Source: Citrobacter braakii (GTDB taxonomy: Bacteria > Pseudomonadota > Gammaproteobacteria > Enterobacterales > Enterobacteriaceae). From it: 64,000 bases of DNA. Both the position numbers and the translations under genes were made by a program. Each line of letters begins with the position of its first letter. Positions within the stretch are counted from its first letter, which is position 1. The stretch spans positions 1-64,000 of the forward strand of contig NZ_NAEW01000007.1 of assembly GCF_002075345.1 (NCBI RefSeq). The letters run 5' to 3'. The notes below the pieces were generated by a model. The model ran no database searches, was not told the origin of the DNA, and saw only the letters and a list, made by a program, of their open reading frames with translations. Shown piece after piece: positions 53,009-63,686 of this stretch.

Positions 53009-55267
53009 TTATTCTTCGCTGTCGCCGTGACTGGCGCGTCGAGGCGAGTCAATGTCAATGCGATCGATACGCTGCAGACCACGCATTAGCGTACCGCGAC
53101 GGCCACGCTCGCCGGTCACTTTCTGCAACTCTTCAGGACGCAGTTTAATTTTGCGCTTACCGACGTGGATAGTCAGCGTGCTTTGTGGCGGCAGCACGTA
53201 GAGCTGCGCCAGGCCATCTTCACCTTTCGCCGCTTCCGCTGAAGGGATATTGATAATCTTGTTCCCTTTGCCTTTTGACAATTGCGGTAAATCGCTTACC
53301 GGGAACATCAACATGCGACCGGCCTGGGTGATTGCCAGCAGCATATCGGTTTCATCTTCAATCACAACCGGCGGCATAACGCGCGCATTTTCTGGCAGCG
53401 TAATCAATGCCTTACCAGCACGGTTACGAGCTACCAGGTCGTTAAAGGTGCAGACGAAACCGTAACCCGCATCGGATGCCATCAGCAGTTTCTGATCGTC
53501 GCCTTCCATCAGCATGTGCTCAACCGTCGCGCCCGGCGGCAGCGTGAGCTTCCCGGTCAGCGGTTCACCCTGTCCACGCGCCGACGGCAGCGTAATCGGG
53601 TCGATGGCGTAGCTGCGTCCGGTCGAGTCCACGAACACCACTGGCTGGTTGCTCTTACCCTTCACCGCAGACTTAAAGCTGTCGCCCGCTTTATAGCTTA
53701 ATCCCGGCGCATCAATGTCGTGGCCTTTCGCGCTACGCACCCAACCACTCTGAGACAGCACAATGGTCACTGGCTCTGACGGCAGCATGTCGTGCTCGCT
53801 CATCGCCTTCGCTTCTTCACGTTCCTGCAGCGGAGAGCGGCGTTCGTCGCCATAGGCCTCGGCATCAGCCTGCAGCTCTTTCTTCAGCAGGTTACTCATT
53901 TTACGCTCAGAAGCCAGAATGCCTTGCAGCTGATCGCGCTCTTTCGCCAGCTCATCCTGCTCGCCGCGGATTTTCATCTCTTCGAGTTTGGCAAGGTGGC
54001 GCAATTTCAGCTCAAGAATGGCTTCAGCCTGGGTTTCAGAAATGCCAAACCGCGACATCAGCTCGGGCTTAGGTTCATCCTCATGACGAATAATTTCGAT
54101 CACTTCGTCAATGTTGAGGAACGCCACCAGCAAACCTTCAAGGATATGCAGGCGTTTAAGCACTTTTTCCAGACGATAGTTCAGGCGACGACGTACGGTA
54201 TCGCGGCGAAACGCCAGCCATTCGGTGAGGATCTCCAGCAGATTTTTCACCGCCGGACGACCATCAAGACCGATCATATTCAGATTGATGCGGTAGCTTT
54301 TTTCCAGATCGGTGGTGGCAAACAGGTGGTTCATCACCTGCTCCATATCCACACGATTGGAGCGCGGGACAATCACCAGACGGGTCGGGTTTTCGTGATC
54401 CGATTCGTCGCGCAGGTCGTCTACCATCGGCAGCTTTTTATTGCGCATTTGAGCGGCGATCTGCTCCAGCACTTTTGCCCCGGAAACCTGATGCGGCAGT
54501 GCGGAAATCACCACCGCGCCGTCTTCTTTCGTCCATACCGCGCGCATACGTACGGAGCCACGTCCGTTTTCGTAAATCTTACGAATCTCCGACCGCGAGG
54601 TAATGATCTCCGCTTCGGTCGGGTAATCCGGCCCCTGCACGATGTCCAGCAACTGATCCAGCGTCGTTTTCGGTTGCTCAATCAGGGTAATCGCCGCTTT
54701 CGCCACTTCACGCAGGTTATGCGGCGGAATGTCCGTCGCCATACCAACGGCAATACCGGTCGTGCCGTTCAACAGAATATTTGGCAGACGCGCAGGCAGC
54801 ATCTTCGGTTCCTGCATGGTGCCGTCGAAGTTTGGCACCCAGTCCGACGTTCCCTGTCCAAGTTCACCCAGCAGAACTTCCGCATATTTAGACAGGCGGG
54901 ATTCGGTATAACGCATCGCCGCGAAGGATTTCGGATCGTCCGGCGCCCCCCAGTTCCCCTGCCCGTCGACCAGCGGATAACGGTAAGAGAACGGCTGCGC
55001 CATCAGCACCATCGCTTCATAACAAGCGCTGTCGCCGTGTGGGTGGTATTTACCCAGTACGTCACCGACGGTACGGGCGGATTTTTTAAATTTGGCGCTG
55101 GCATTCAGCCCCAGTTCGGACATCGCGTACACGATGCGACGCTGAACGGGTTTCAAACCATCGCCAATAAACGGCAACGCCCTGTCCATGATGACGTACA
55201 TGGAGTAGTTCAGATAGGCGGTTTCCGTGAATTCATGCAGCGCCAGGCGCTCTGCCATATCGCTCAT
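53009..55267 (-). CDS. parC: DNA topoisomerase IV subunit A
   Basis: 752 residues, the E. coli length. The N-terminal breakage-reunion domain has [20 protein letters not shown], the quinolone-resistance region [17 protein letters not shown] and the catalytic Tyr in [14 protein letters not shown] (Tyr120). The C-terminal beta-pinwheel domain spans about 500-740. Ser80 and Glu84 are the susceptible-type residues, so there is no ParC target mutation at these sites. It decatenates daughter chromosomes with ParE, whose gene lies 6 kb to the right. As in E. coli, ygiW-qseBC-mdaB-ygiN separates the two. Confidence 0.98.
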   Translation of the reverse strand: MSDMAERLALHEFTETAYLNYSMYVIMDRALPFIGDGLKPVQRRIVYAMSELGLNASAKFKKSARTVGDVLGKYHPHGDSACYEAMVLMAQPFSYRYPLVDGQGNWGAPDDPKSFAAMRYTESRLSKYAEVLLGELGQGTSDWVPNFDGTMQEPKMLPARLPNILLNGTTGIAVGMATDIPPHNLREVAKAAITLIEQPKTTLDQLLDIVQGPDYPTEAEIITSRSEIRKIYENGRGSVRMRAVWTKEDGAVVISALPHQVSGAKVLEQIAAQMRNKKLPMVDDLRDESDHENPTRLVIVPRSNRVDMEQVMNHLFATTDLEKSYRINLNMIGLDGRPAVKNLLEILTEWLAFRRDTVRRRLNYRLEKVLKRLHILEGLLVAFLNIDEVIEIIRHEDEPKPELMSRFGISETQAEAILELKLRHLAKLEEMKIRGEQDELAKERDQLQGILASERKMSNLLKKELQADAEAYGDERRSPLQEREEAKAMSEHDMLPSEPVTIVLSQSGWVRSAKGHDIDAPGLSYKAGDSFKSAVKGKSNQPVVFVDSTGRSYAIDPITLPSARGQGEPLTGKLTLPPGATVEHMLMEGDDQKLLMASDAGYGFVCTFNDLVARNRAGKALITLPENARVMPPVVIEDETDMLLAITQAGRMLMFPVSDLPQLSKGKGNKIINIPSAEAAKGEDGLAQLYVLPPQSTLTIHVGKRKIKLRPEELQKVTGERGRRGTLMRGLQRIDRIDIDSPRRASHGDSEE

Positions 55268-55350
55268 TAATCGTGGTTCCTCAACTTTGTACCCCTCTAT
55301 TGAAGGGCAATATTGCCGCAGATACTACCCTATCTGGCGTGTTGAGTCAC

Positions 55351-55378
55351 AAAGAAAAGGGCCACGAGTGCGGCCCTG
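55351..55378 (-). terminator. Rho-independent terminator of ygiW
   Basis: On the minus strand the stem AGGGCC...GGCCCT is followed directly by a T-rich run (TTTCTTT). It begins about 8 bases after the ygiW stop. Confidence 0.85.
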
Positions 55379-55385
55379 ATGGGGA

Positions 55386-55781
55386 TTATTTGGCAACTTT
55401 GGTAATCTGTTTCACGTCGATTTCAACGGAGTTCCAGTCTTTATCCACTTCACCCTGGATTTCAACCACATCCTGCGGTGTGACGGTTACGCCGTTCCAG
55501 CGCTTGTGGTCGATATCCACATTCACCGTGCCGGTCGCATCTTTAAACACATACAGGTCGTCGGAAATACGCTCAACGATGTTCCCGCGCAGGGTAACCC
55601 AAGTGTCATCACGCAGTGATTTGGCGCTTTCTACCGTCGCGCTGCTACCATTCGGGCCGACAAATCCGCCATTTTGGCTTTGCGTGGTGGTTGTCGGTCC
55701 AGAGAAACCGCCCTGCTGCGCTGCCAGAACAGGTGCGGAACACAGTGCCATTACAGCAACCATTGCAGCTAATTTTTTCAT
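55386..55781 (-). CDS. ygiW: Periplasmic OB-fold stress protein YgiW (VisP)
   Basis: 131 residues from ATG at 55781 (MKKLAAMVAVMALCSAPVLA, a Sec signal peptide). An in-frame ATG two codons earlier sits too close to the AGGGAG ribosome-binding site. The mature part is a bacterial OB-fold (BOF) domain: DDTWVTLRGNIVERISDDLYVF, GTVNVDIDHKRWNG and VVEIQGEVDKDW. In Salmonella VisP binds peptidoglycan sugars and affects lipid A modification and stress survival. Divergent from qseBC, sharing a regulatory spacer with a PmrA/QseB-type box. Confidence 0.93.
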   Translation of the reverse strand: MKKLAAMVAVMALCSAPVLAAQQGGFSGPTTTTQSQNGGFVGPNGSSATVESAKSLRDDTWVTLRGNIVERISDDLYVFKDATGTVNVDIDHKRWNGVTVTPQDVVEIQGEVDKDWNSVEIDVKQITKVAK

Positions 55782-55830
55782 CGTCATGTCTCCCTTTCAT
55801 TTTGGTTTACGACTATTAAATAAGTTAATC

Positions 55831-55847
55831 CTTAACAAGTTCTTAAG
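55831..55847. promoter_or_regulatory. PmrA/QseB-type box in the ygiW-qseB spacer
   Basis: CTTAAC, five bases, CTTAAG: a direct repeat with the exact 6-5-6 spacing of the PmrA box, also bound by QseB in E. coli. It lies 50 bases from ygiW and 87 from qseB, so either or both can be controlled. Confidence 0.75.
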
Positions 55848-55933
55848 GCAAAAAAAGATACTTTTTTTGCTGTACAGAGGCTGTAGTCACAAGGTTTACT
55901 GAGGCTAATGAGAGCGGCTGCAGGGAAGAACAT

Positions 55934-56593
55934 ATGCGTATTTTACTGATCGAAGATGACACATTGATCGGCGACGGCCTGAAAACAGGTCTGAGTAAAA
56001 TGGGTTTCAGCATCGACTGGTTTACCGAGGGTCGCCAGGGGAAAGAAGCGCTCTACAGCGCCCCTTATGATGCGGTGATCCTCGACCTGACGCTGCCAGG
56101 AATCGACGGACGGGACATCTTGCGCGAATGGCGAGCCAACGGGAAGCAGGAGCCAGTGCTGATTCTGACCGCTCGCGACGCGCTGGCGGAACGCGTTGAG
56201 GGTCTGCGTCTCGGCGCGGATGACTATCTGTGCAAACCCTTTGCGCTGATCGAAGTTGCCGCCAGGCTGGAGGCACTGGTGCGCCGTGCCAGCGGCCAGG
56301 CGAGCAACATATTGCGCCATGGCCAGGTGACGCTTGATCCCGGCGCGCTGGTTGCCACGTCGGCAGATGAGCCTTTGTCTCTCAAACCCAAAGAGTTCGC
56401 GCTACTGGAACTGCTGATGCGCAATAAGGGTCGCGTCCTGCCCCGCAAACTGATTGAAGAAAAACTGTATACCTGGGACGAAAACGTTTCCAGCAATGCG
56501 ATTGAGGTACACGTCCATCACTTACGCCGTAAGCTCGGCAGCGACTTTATCCGTACCGTGCATGGCATTGGCTACACCCTGGGTGACGCATGA
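55934..56593 (+). CDS. qseB: Response regulator QseB
   Basis: 219 residues, the E. coli length. Receiver domain with [17 protein letters not shown], the phosphorylated Asp51 in [15 protein letters not shown], and Lys in [13 protein letters not shown]; OmpR-type winged helix ending [14 protein letters not shown]. With QseC it controls flagella and virulence genes in response to adrenergic signals and autoinducer-3 in pathogens, and it cross-talks with PmrB. Overlaps qseC by 4 bases. Confidence 0.97.
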   Translation: MRILLIEDDTLIGDGLKTGLSKMGFSIDWFTEGRQGKEALYSAPYDAVILDLTLPGIDGRDILREWRANGKQEPVLILTARDALAERVEGLRLGADDYLCKPFALIEVAARLEALVRRASGQASNILRHGQVTLDPGALVATSADEPLSLKPKEFALLELLMRNKGRVLPRKLIEEKLYTWDENVSSNAIEVHVHHLRRKLGSDFIRTVHGIGYTLGDA

Positions 56594-57939
56594 AACTCAC
56601 ACAACGCCTCAGCCTGCGCATCAGGCTAACGCTTATTTTTCTGATTCTGGCATCGGCAACCTGGGCCGTTTCGAGCTTTGTAGCCTGGAAGCAGACCACC
56701 GACAATGTCGATGAGCTGTTTGATACCCAACTGATGTTGTTCGCCAAGCGGCTTAGCACGCTGGATATCAGCGACGTCACCACCTCAAGCAATATGGCTC
56801 GCACGCCGAAGAAGCTCAAGCACGGCCATATTGATGACGACGCGCTGACGTTTGCCATCTTCACCATCGACGGCAAAATGGTATTGCACGATGGCGACAA
56901 CGGCCAGGATATTCCCTACAGCTACACCCGCGAAGGCTTTACCGATGGCCAACTCAAGGGGGACAACGACGCATGGCGTTTTCTGTGGCTGAATTCCGCT
57001 GACGGCAAATACCGCATTGTGGTAGGCCAGGAGTGGGAGTATCGAGAGGATATGGCGCTGTCGATCGTCACCGCCCAGTTAACACCGTGGTTGATTGCGC
57101 TGCCGCTGATGTTGCTAATCCTGGTGGTCATGATTAGCCGTGAACTCTGGCCGCTGAAAAAACTGGCGCAGGCTCTGCGCTGGCGCTCACCGGAATCGGA
57201 GGAGCCGCTCGACCCGAAAGGTGTGCCAAGCGAAGTACGCCCGTTGGTTGAATCGCTCAATCAGTTGTTTACCCGCACCCATTCCATGATGGTCCGCGAA
57301 CGGCGCTTCACTTCTGATGCTGCCCACGAGCTGCGCAGCCCGTTGACCGCGCTGAAAGTACAAACAGAAGTGGTGCAACTGTCAGACGACGACCCGCAAA
57401 CGCGGGAAAAAGCGCTGGTACAGTTGCATGCGGGAATTGAACGCGCCACCCGACTGGTCGATCAGTTACTGACACTTTCACGCCTCGACTCCCTCGACAA
57501 TCTTCAGGATGTGGCGGAAATCTCGCTGGAGGAGCTTTTGCAATCCGCGGTGATGGATATCTACCATCCAGCCCAGCAGGCGCACATCGACGTACGTTTG
57601 CAGATTAACGTGCACAACATCATGCGCACAGGACAGCCGCTGTTGCTGAGCCTGATGGTACGAAATCTGCTGGATAATGCGATCCGCTACAGCCCGCGGG
57701 GTAGCATTGTGGAAGTGACGCTCAACGCCCGTAATTTTAGCGTCAAGGATAATGGTCCTGGCGTTGCGCCAGAGGTCCTGACGCACATCGGGGAACGCTT
57801 TTATCGTCCACCGGGACAAAGCGTGACCGGCAGCGGTCTCGGCCTATCGATTGTCCGCCGTATCGCAATATTGCATGGAATGTCAGCCTCGTTTGGCAAC
57901 GCTCCGCAAGGTGGCTTTGAAGCGAAGGTCAGTTGGTAA
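56590..57939 (+). CDS. qseC: Sensor histidine kinase QseC
   Basis: 449 residues, the E. coli length. Two membrane helices ([45 protein letters not shown]) flank a periplasmic sensor of about 130 residues. Phospho-acceptor His is in [23 protein letters not shown]-binding N, G1 and G2 boxes are [28 protein letters not shown] and [15 protein letters not shown]. Partner of QseB, to which it is translationally coupled. Confidence 0.97.
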   Translation: MKLTQRLSLRIRLTLIFLILASATWAVSSFVAWKQTTDNVDELFDTQLMLFAKRLSTLDISDVTTSSNMARTPKKLKHGHIDDDALTFAIFTIDGKMVLHDGDNGQDIPYSYTREGFTDGQLKGDNDAWRFLWLNSADGKYRIVVGQEWEYREDMALSIVTAQLTPWLIALPLMLLILVVMISRELWPLKKLAQALRWRSPESEEPLDPKGVPSEVRPLVESLNQLFTRTHSMMVRERRFTSDAAHELRSPLTALKVQTEVVQLSDDDPQTREKALVQLHAGIERATRLVDQLLTLSRLDSLDNLQDVAEISLEELLQSAVMDIYHPAQQAHIDVRLQINVHNIMRTGQPLLLSLMVRNLLDNAIRYSPRGSIVEVTLNARNFSVKDNGPGVAPEVLTHIGERFYRPPGQSVTGSGLGLSIVRRIAILHGMSASFGNAPQGGFEAKVSW

Positions 57940-58048
57940 TTGCGTTATTATTGCTCAAATAGCAAAAGACTTTGCACATTTTGCTAATTTCACCGCGTCG
58001 CTGGTAGGGGTAAAATCGTCTTCAAACGTATTTCCCTGAGGACACAAA

Positions 58049-58630
58049 ATGAGCAACATTCTGATTATCAATGGTGCGAAAAAATTCGCCCACTCCAACG
58101 GTCAGTTAAACGACACCCTGACCGAGGTCGCGGATGGCCTTCTGCGCGACCTCGGGCATGATGTTAAAATCGTGCGCGCCGACAGCGACTATGACATTTC
58201 TGATGAAGTACAGAACTTCGTCTGGGCCGATGTGGTTATCTGGCAAATGCCTGGCTGGTGGATGGGTGCGCCGTGGACCGTGAAAAAATACATTGATGAC
58301 GTGTTTACCGAAGGTCACGGTACGCTGTACGCCAGCGATGGTCGCACGCGTTCAGATGCGTCTAAAAAATACGGCTCCGGTGGGCTGATTCAGGGCAAAA
58401 AATACATGCTGTCACTGACCTGGAACGCACCGATGGAAGCTTTCACTGAAAAAGATCAGTTCTTCCATGGCGTTGGCGTTGATGGCGTTTATCTCCCGTT
58501 CCATAAAGCAAACCAGTTCCTGGGAATGGAAGCGCTGCCGACCTTTATCACCAATGACGTGATTAAAATGCCGGACGTCCCGCGTTATATCGCAGAATAT
58601 CGCAAGCATCTGAGCGAAATTTTTGGTTAA
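58049..58630 (+). CDS. mdaB: NADPH:quinone reductase MdaB
   Basis: 193 residues, the E. coli length. Flavodoxin-fold, FAD-dependent: ILIINGAKKFAHSNGQLNDTL, VVIWQMPGWWMGAPWTVKKYID, YMLSLTWNAPMEAF. It reduces quinones by two electrons in the cytoplasm, avoiding semiquinones. 31 bases before ygiN, a quinol monooxygenase, forming a quinone-cycling pair. Confidence 0.96.
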   Translation: MSNILIINGAKKFAHSNGQLNDTLTEVADGLLRDLGHDVKIVRADSDYDISDEVQNFVWADVVIWQMPGWWMGAPWTVKKYIDDVFTEGHGTLYASDGRTRSDASKKYGSGGLIQGKKYMLSLTWNAPMEAFTEKDQFFHGVGVDGVYLPFHKANQFLGMEALPTFITNDVIKMPDVPRYIAEYRKHLSEIFG

Positions 58631-58660
58631 CTGGTAACCTGGAATTAGAAGGAGTTAACC

Positions 58661-58975
58661 ATGCTTACCGTTATTGCAGAAATCCGTACACGTCCAGGTC
58701 AACATCACCGCCAGGCGGTACTGGATCAATTCGCTAAAATCGTTCCAACCGTACTGAAAGAGGAAGGCTGCCACGGCTACGCGCCGATGGTCGATCATGC
58801 TGCTGGCGTCAGTTTTCAGACCACAGCCCCGGACTCAATCGTGATGGTTGAACAGTGGGAAAGCATTGCGCATCTTGAAGCGCATTTGCAGACACCGCAT
58901 ATGAAAGCCTATAGCGAAGCCGTGAAAGGCGACGTGCTGGACATGAGTATTCGTATTCTGGAGTCTGGCATTTAA
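58661..58975 (+). CDS. ygiN: Quinol monooxygenase YgiN
   Basis: 104 residues, ABM (antibiotic biosynthesis monooxygenase) ferredoxin-like fold: LTVIAEIRTRPGQHHRQAVL, EGCHGYAPMVDHAA and SIVMVEQWESIAHLEAHLQT. In E. coli YgiN oxidises menadiol to menadione, the reverse direction to MdaB. AGAAGGAG is the ribosome-binding site. A REP-like hairpin follows. Confidence 0.95.
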   Translation: MLTVIAEIRTRPGQHHRQAVLDQFAKIVPTVLKEEGCHGYAPMVDHAAGVSFQTTAPDSIVMVEQWESIAHLEAHLQTPHMKAYSEAVKGDVLDMSIRILESGI

Positions 58976-58987
58976 GATTGTCGATTT

Positions 58988-59019
58988 GCCGGATAACGCC
59001 ATAAACAGACGTATCCGGC
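58988..59019. terminator. REP-like hairpin between convergent ygiN and parE
   Basis: A 7-bp stem (GCCGGAT / ATCCGGC) encloses an 18-base segment resembling a REP unit, followed by TTATATTG. It lies 12 bases after ygiN and about 55 from parE. Confidence 0.7.
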
Positions 59020-59075
59020 TTATATTGCAATCCTCAGGCCTGGTAAGCCCAGCGCCACCAGGCATTCACGGTCAA

Positions 59076-60968
59076 TTACCCTTCGAGATCCGCCAGGTCG
59101 CCTTTCTCCTGCAACCAGTTACGGCGATCTTCAGAACGCTTCTTGGCCAGCAGCATATCCATCATTGCGTTGGTACGCTGATCGTCTTCGTCATCGATGA
59201 TGAGCTGCACCAGGCGGCGGGTATTCGGATCCAGCGTGGTTTCACGCAGCTGCATCGGGTTCATTTCACCCAGACCTTTAAAGCGCTGCACGTTCGGCTT
59301 GCCTTTCTTGCGCTTTAACTGCTCCAGCACGCCCGCTTTCTCTTCTTCCGTCAGCGCGTAATACACCTCTTTACCGAGGTCGATACGGTATAACGGCGGC
59401 AGCGCCACATAGACGTGACCGTGTTTCACCAGCGTACGGAAGTGTTTTACAAACAGCGCGCACAGCAGCGTGGCGATATGCAAACCATCGGAGTCCGCAT
59501 CCGCCAGAATACAGATCTTACCGTAGCGCAGCTGGCTCAGATCATCACTGTCCGGATCGATGCCGATCGCCACCGAAATATCGTGAACTTCCTGCGAAGC
59601 CAACACTTCATCGGAAGAGACTTCCCAGGTGTTGAGGATCTTACCTTTCAGCGGCATGATCGCCTGATATTCACGATCGCGCGCCTGTTTCGCCGATCCG
59701 CCCGCCGAGTCACCTTCGACGAGGAACAGTTCGGTGCGATTAAGATCCTGTGCGGTACAGTCCGCCAGTTTCCCCGGCAACGCCGGACCGCTGGTCAACT
59801 TCTTACGCACCACTTTTTTCGCCGCACGCAGACGACGCTGGGCGCTGGAAATCGCCATCTCAGCCAGCAGTTCGGCTGATTGCACGTTCTGGTTCAGCCA
59901 CAGGCTGAAAGCATCTTTCACCACGCCAGAGACGAATGCCGCGCACTGCCGCGAAGAGAGGCGCTCTTTGGTTTGTCCGGCAAACTGCGGATCCTGCATT
60001 TTTACTGACAGCACGTAAGCACAGCGATCCCAGATATCTTCCGCCGACAGCTTCACGCCGCGCGGCAGAATATTGCGGTATTCACAGAACTCGCGCATTG
60101 CATCCAGCAGACCCTGACGCAGGCCGTTAACGTGCGTACCGCCCTGCATGGTTGGGATCAGGTTCACATAGCTTTCAGTCAGCAGCTCGCCGCCTTCCGG
60201 CAGCCAGAGCAGCGCCCAGTCCACGGTTTCTGTTTCACCGCTGAAATTACCGATAAACGGTTTTTCCGGCAGCGTCGGCAGGCCATTCACCGCTTCGCTC
60301 AGATAGTCATTCAGGCCATCCTGGTAGCACCAGCGCTGTTCACTGTTATTGACCTCGTCCTTAAAGGTGATCTCAACGCCTGGGCACAGCACCGCTTTGG
60401 CTTTCAGTACGTGCGTTAAGCGCGAAACGGAAAAACGCGGGCTGTCAAAGAAGCTTTCATCCGGCCAGAAGTGCACGCTGGTTCCGGTATTGCGTTTACC
60501 GCAGGTACCGACAACCTGTAAATCTTGCACCTTATCGCCGTTCTCAAACGCGATGTTGTACACCTGCCCGTCGCGGCGCACGTTCACTTCCACACGCTTC
60601 GACAGGGCGTTGACCACGGAGATCCCTACCCCATGTAAACCACCAGAGAACTGATAGTTTTTGTTGGAGAACTTACCGCCTGCGTGCAGACGACAGAGGA
60701 TCAGCTCTACCGCCGGAACGCCCTCTTCAGGGTGAATGTCTACCGGCATGCCGCGGCCATCATCAATAACTTCCAGAGACTGGTCGGCATGTAAAATCAC
60801 GTCCACGCGTTTTGCGTGGCCCGCCAGTGCTTCATCCACACTGTTATCAATCACTTCCTGTCCAAGATGGTTCGGACGGGTTGTATCGGTGTACATCCCC
60901 GGGCGACGGCGTACCGGCTCAAGCCCAGTGAGTACCTCAATGGCATCAGCGTTATAAGTTTGCGTCAT
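59076..60968 (-). CDS. parE: DNA topoisomerase IV subunit B
   Basis: 630 residues, the E. coli length. GHKL ATPase domain with IDNSVDEALAGHAKRVDV, VIDDGRGMPVDIHPEEGVPA and the ATP lid FSGGLHGVGISVVNALS; transducer domain; TOPRIM domain with ELFLVEGDSAGGSAKQARD and the Mg-binding ILADADSDGLHI. Works with ParC in chromosome decatenation. It begins the parE-yqiA direction of the cluster; yqiA lies 28 bases upstream on the same strand. Confidence 0.98.
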   Translation of the reverse strand: MTQTYNADAIEVLTGLEPVRRRPGMYTDTTRPNHLGQEVIDNSVDEALAGHAKRVDVILHADQSLEVIDDGRGMPVDIHPEEGVPAVELILCRLHAGGKFSNKNYQFSGGLHGVGISVVNALSKRVEVNVRRDGQVYNIAFENGDKVQDLQVVGTCGKRNTGTSVHFWPDESFFDSPRFSVSRLTHVLKAKAVLCPGVEITFKDEVNNSEQRWCYQDGLNDYLSEAVNGLPTLPEKPFIGNFSGETETVDWALLWLPEGGELLTESYVNLIPTMQGGTHVNGLRQGLLDAMREFCEYRNILPRGVKLSAEDIWDRCAYVLSVKMQDPQFAGQTKERLSSRQCAAFVSGVVKDAFSLWLNQNVQSAELLAEMAISSAQRRLRAAKKVVRKKLTSGPALPGKLADCTAQDLNRTELFLVEGDSAGGSAKQARDREYQAIMPLKGKILNTWEVSSDEVLASQEVHDISVAIGIDPDSDDLSQLRYGKICILADADSDGLHIATLLCALFVKHFRTLVKHGHVYVALPPLYRIDLGKEVYYALTEEEKAGVLEQLKRKKGKPNVQRFKGLGEMNPMQLRETTLDPNTRRLVQLIIDDEDDQRTNAMMDMLLAKKRSEDRRNWLQEKGDLADLEG

Positions 60969-60996
60969 GGTTTAAATAAGCAATTCGAATTGATCG

Positions 60997-61578
60997 TCAG
61001 AAACTGTGCAGTCCAAGGAAATCGACAATCGGGTTGAAATAATCTTCGAAGCCCGTGAATGCGTGGTTTCCGCCCTCAATAACTGTCTGGCGGCAGGAGG
61101 CGTAATACGCCACCGCCTGGCGGTAGTCCAACACTTCATCGCCCGTTTGTTGAAGCAGCCAGATCAAATCCGGCGCTTCCAGCGGGTCAATCTGCATGAC
61201 TTTAAGATCGTAAATATGGCGTGACTCTAGCACATATTGCTGCCCCGTGTAGGGGTTCTCGTTTTGACCGAGATAGTCGACCAGCAGTTCATAAGGTCGG
61301 ACAGCAGGGTTCACCACCACCGCGGGCAGCATAAAACATTGCGACAGCCAGGTGGCGTAATAGCCTCCTAGCGAGGAACCGACAATTCCCAGCGACTCTC
61401 CGCCATGTTCAAGAATGATCGATTCCAGCATCTCTGCGGCCTGGGCCGGATACGGTGGCAACTGGGGTACGATCATCTCAACGTGCGGATGATGCTCCGC
61501 CAGCCAGTTTTTCAGCAAACATGCCTTCGCCGAACGAGGAGAACTATTAAATCCGTGAAGATAAAGAAGCGTAGACAT
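60997..61578 (-). CDS. yqiA: Esterase YqiA
   Basis: 193 residues. Alpha/beta-hydrolase (UPF0227): [20 protein letters not shown], nucleophile Ser in [16 protein letters not shown], Asp in [15 protein letters not shown] and His in [13 protein letters not shown]. In E. coli it shows esterase activity on short acyl substrates; physiological role unknown. The start shares one base with the cpdA stop (TGATG), so it is coupled. Confidence 0.95.
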   Translation of the reverse strand: MSTLLYLHGFNSSPRSAKACLLKNWLAEHHPHVEMIVPQLPPYPAQAAEMLESIILEHGGESLGIVGSSLGGYYATWLSQCFMLPAVVVNPAVRPYELLVDYLGQNENPYTGQQYVLESRHIYDLKVMQIDPLEAPDLIWLLQQTGDEVLDYRQAVAYYASCRQTVIEGGNHAFTGFEDYFNPIVDFLGLHSF

Positions 61579-62405
61579 CAGTAGCCTTCTGAAGCGGTAT
61601 CAGGGTGGAACCGATTACCCTGCAGACGGCGTACCTGCGTCTGCAACGTCCCGTCAGCAAAAAGCTCCAACGTCCGCCAGCCGGGGCTGATGGTATCTAA
61701 CGTGAAGTTGGAACAGTGTGGCTTAAACTGCACACAGGTCGACGGCGTCGCCAGCAGGCGGCGTCCGTTCCAGTCCAAATCCAGTTCCTGATGAATATGC
61801 CCACACAACAAATACTTGGCACGAGGATAATTCACCAGCACGTTATCCAGCTCTGCGGCATTACGCAGGCTATGCTGATCGAGCCAGCTACAACCTGCTG
61901 GCAGAGGATGATGATGCAGAAGCAGCAAAGTATTGCGCTCAGGCGCATCGGCAAGTTTACGTTCCAGCCATTCGAGCTGAAATTCGCTTAATTCACCGTG
62001 GGGAACGCCGAACACCTGGCTGTCCAGCAACAGGATTTGCCACTGTTCACCAATAAAGACGCGTTTAGCGGGTGAGATCCCCGCGTCCTGTAGCGCGCTG
62101 TACATTGCCGGCTGAAAATCGTGATTGCCCGGTAGCCAAACGCAGGGCGCACGAAAGCTTGCGATGCCCTCAGCAAAATGCTGATAGGCCGCAGCGGATT
62201 GGTCCTGCGCCAAATCACCAGTCGCGACGATCAGATCGTATTCAGGCGACTCTGCATGTATTGCATCCAGTACGGATTGATAGCTGTCCCAGGTGTTTAC
62301 ACCCAGCAGCGTTTCATGCTTTTCGGCAAACAGGTGAGTGTCTGTAATTTGTAAGATCCTGACTCTGGCCTCACCAGCCAAAGGAAGGGTTAACAGGCTT
62401 TCCAA
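61578..62405 (-). CDS. cpdA: cAMP phosphodiesterase
   Basis: 275 residues, the E. coli length. Metallophosphoesterase: [60 protein letters not shown] and [14 protein letters not shown] supply the metal ligands. It hydrolyses cAMP to AMP, lowering CRP activity. Part of the nudF-yqiB-cpdA-yqiA-parE string, 24 bases after yqiB. Confidence 0.97.
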   Translation of the reverse strand: MESLLTLPLAGEARVRILQITDTHLFAEKHETLLGVNTWDSYQSVLDAIHAESPEYDLIVATGDLAQDQSAAAYQHFAEGIASFRAPCVWLPGNHDFQPAMYSALQDAGISPAKRVFIGEQWQILLLDSQVFGVPHGELSEFQLEWLERKLADAPERNTLLLLHHHPLPAGCSWLDQHSLRNAAELDNVLVNYPRAKYLLCGHIHQELDLDWNGRRLLATPSTCVQFKPHCSNFTLDTISPGWRTLELFADGTLQTQVRRLQGNRFHPDTASEGY

Positions 62406-62429
62406 ATGGTGTCCTTAGGTTTCACGACG

Positions 62430-62852
62430 CTAATAAACCGGAATCGCCATCGCTCCATGTGCTAAACAGTACCGTAACCAGTCGGCCAGAAACTGATTAA
62501 TTTGATGCTTTTCGTCGCGTTGATGCAACTTTTTATTTGGATAATCATACCGCGCTTTGAAGCGAAAGATCTGCTGACTCGAACACACTTCGGCCACCCT
62601 CGCGTCATGATACAGGCGGACTGTCAATGACGGCAGGCTCCAGTAAGTGACCGCGGGTGCCGTTTGTTCGATCGCGACAAGCGTAGTGTATCGGGTCGAT
62701 TCAACGATCGTTAACCGATATTGTGCGTTTGCGACCTGATAGCTCACTGTTTCACCGGCTGCATCATTACGTGGCAGCAGGCGGCGCAATTGCGAATAGT
62801 TGGTTTCGCACAGGCGCATCATTTCAGGGAAGTCAGGTGTGTAACGCTTCAT
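62430..62852 (-). CDS. yqiB: Conserved protein YqiB (DUF1249)
   Basis: 140 residues from ATG at 62852, which overlaps the nudF stop in ATGA, so translation is coupled. Pattern of E. coli Yqi[42 protein letters not shown] and [22 protein letters not shown]. Cytoplasmic, function unknown; reported in E. coli to influence biofilm and motility when overproduced, which I recall but cannot verify here. Confidence 0.93.
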   Translation of the reverse strand: MKRYTPDFPEMMRLCETNYSQLRRLLPRNDAAGETVSYQVANAQYRLTIVESTRYTTLVAIEQTAPAVTYWSLPSLTVRLYHDARVAEVCSSQQIFRFKARYDYPNKKLHQRDEKHQINQFLADWLRYCLAHGAMAIPVY

Positions 62853-63481
62853 TTTTTCCACTCAGTTTTTAACTCTTGATAGTGCAGCTGTAACCATTGC
62901 AAGGCGATGACAGAAGCCGCGTTGTCGATTTTCCCCTCTTCAACCCATTGATAAGCCTGCTCCCGGCTCACCACATGAACACGAATATCTTCGTTTTCAT
63001 CAGCCAGACCGTGGATCCCGCTCGCGGTCGTGGCGTCCACTTCGCCAACTAAAATAGACAGGCGCTCACTGGTGCCGCCAGGGCTTGCCAGATAGCTCAG
63101 AACGGGCTTGGTACGTTTAACTTCCAGCCCGGCCTCTTCCATCGCTTCACGACGAGCCACTTCCTCAACGGTTTCGCCCTCTTCAATCATTCCGGCCACC
63201 ATTTCCAGGAGCCACGGACTTTCGCTGGTATCAAACGCTGCGATACGGATCTGCTCGACCAGAACAACTTCGTCCCGCTCAGGGTCAAAGGGTAGCAAGA
63301 CTGCCGCGTGTCCGCGCTCAAAAATTTCGCGCTTTACCTCACCACTCATACCGCCGTTAAACAGGCGATGGCGGAACCGATAAAGATCCAGTGAAAAAAA
63401 ACCGCGGTATAGCGTTTCTCGTGCAATAATTTCTACATCATTTTTAGTGAAAGTCATTGGCAAGTTGTCTGGTTTACGCAT
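62849..63481 (-). CDS. nudF: ADP-ribose pyrophosphatase
   Basis: 210 residues. The Nudix box is complete: [23 protein letters not shown], with its REAMEE core binding metal. It hydrolyses ADP-ribose and ADP-sugars to AMP and ribose 5-phosphate in the cytoplasm. First gene of the nudF-yqiB-cpdA-yqiA-parE cluster; divergent from tolC across a 205-base spacer. Confidence 0.96.
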   Translation of the reverse strand: MRKPDNLPMTFTKNDVEIIARETLYRGFFSLDLYRFRHRLFNGGMSGEVKREIFERGHAAVLLPFDPERDEVVLVEQIRIAAFDTSESPWLLEMVAGMIEEGETVEEVARREAMEEAGLEVKRTKPVLSYLASPGGTSERLSILVGEVDATTASGIHGLADENEDIRVHVVSREQAYQWVEEGKIDNAASVIALQWLQLHYQELKTEWKK

Positions 63482-63581
63482 TGTGCTGTCCTGAAACCAA
63501 TAGTGATTAAAATGTGAATTTCAAGGTCGTTTGACTGATGTTTGAACGCCCTTGTGTTAAATTGATGCAAATTAACGCCGT

Positions 63582-63601
63582 ATGGCACGTAACGCCAACT
63601 T
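63582..63601. promoter_or_regulatory. mar/sox/rob box upstream of tolC
   Basis: ATGGCACGTAACGCCAACTT fits the MarA/SoxS/Rob consensus (AYnGCACnnWnnRYYAAAY) at all but one or two fixed positions. It lies 86 bases before tolC, where this activation site is known in E. coli, and links tolC to antibiotic and redox stress responses. Confidence 0.8.
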
Positions 63602-63686
63602 TTTGAAGTGGCGGATTCTGCTAGAATCAGCAAATATTTTTACAATTTGATCAGCGCTAAATACTGCTTCACAACAAGGAATGCAA

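Noticed and set aside
53009..55267. Fluoroquinolone-resistance mutation in ParC
   Set aside because: Ser80 and Glu84 are the susceptible-type residues.
53792..55270. A 492-codon plus-strand open frame opposite parC
   Set aside because: It is the antisense shadow of parC, low in complexity and rich in Arg/His/Gln, with no support as a gene.
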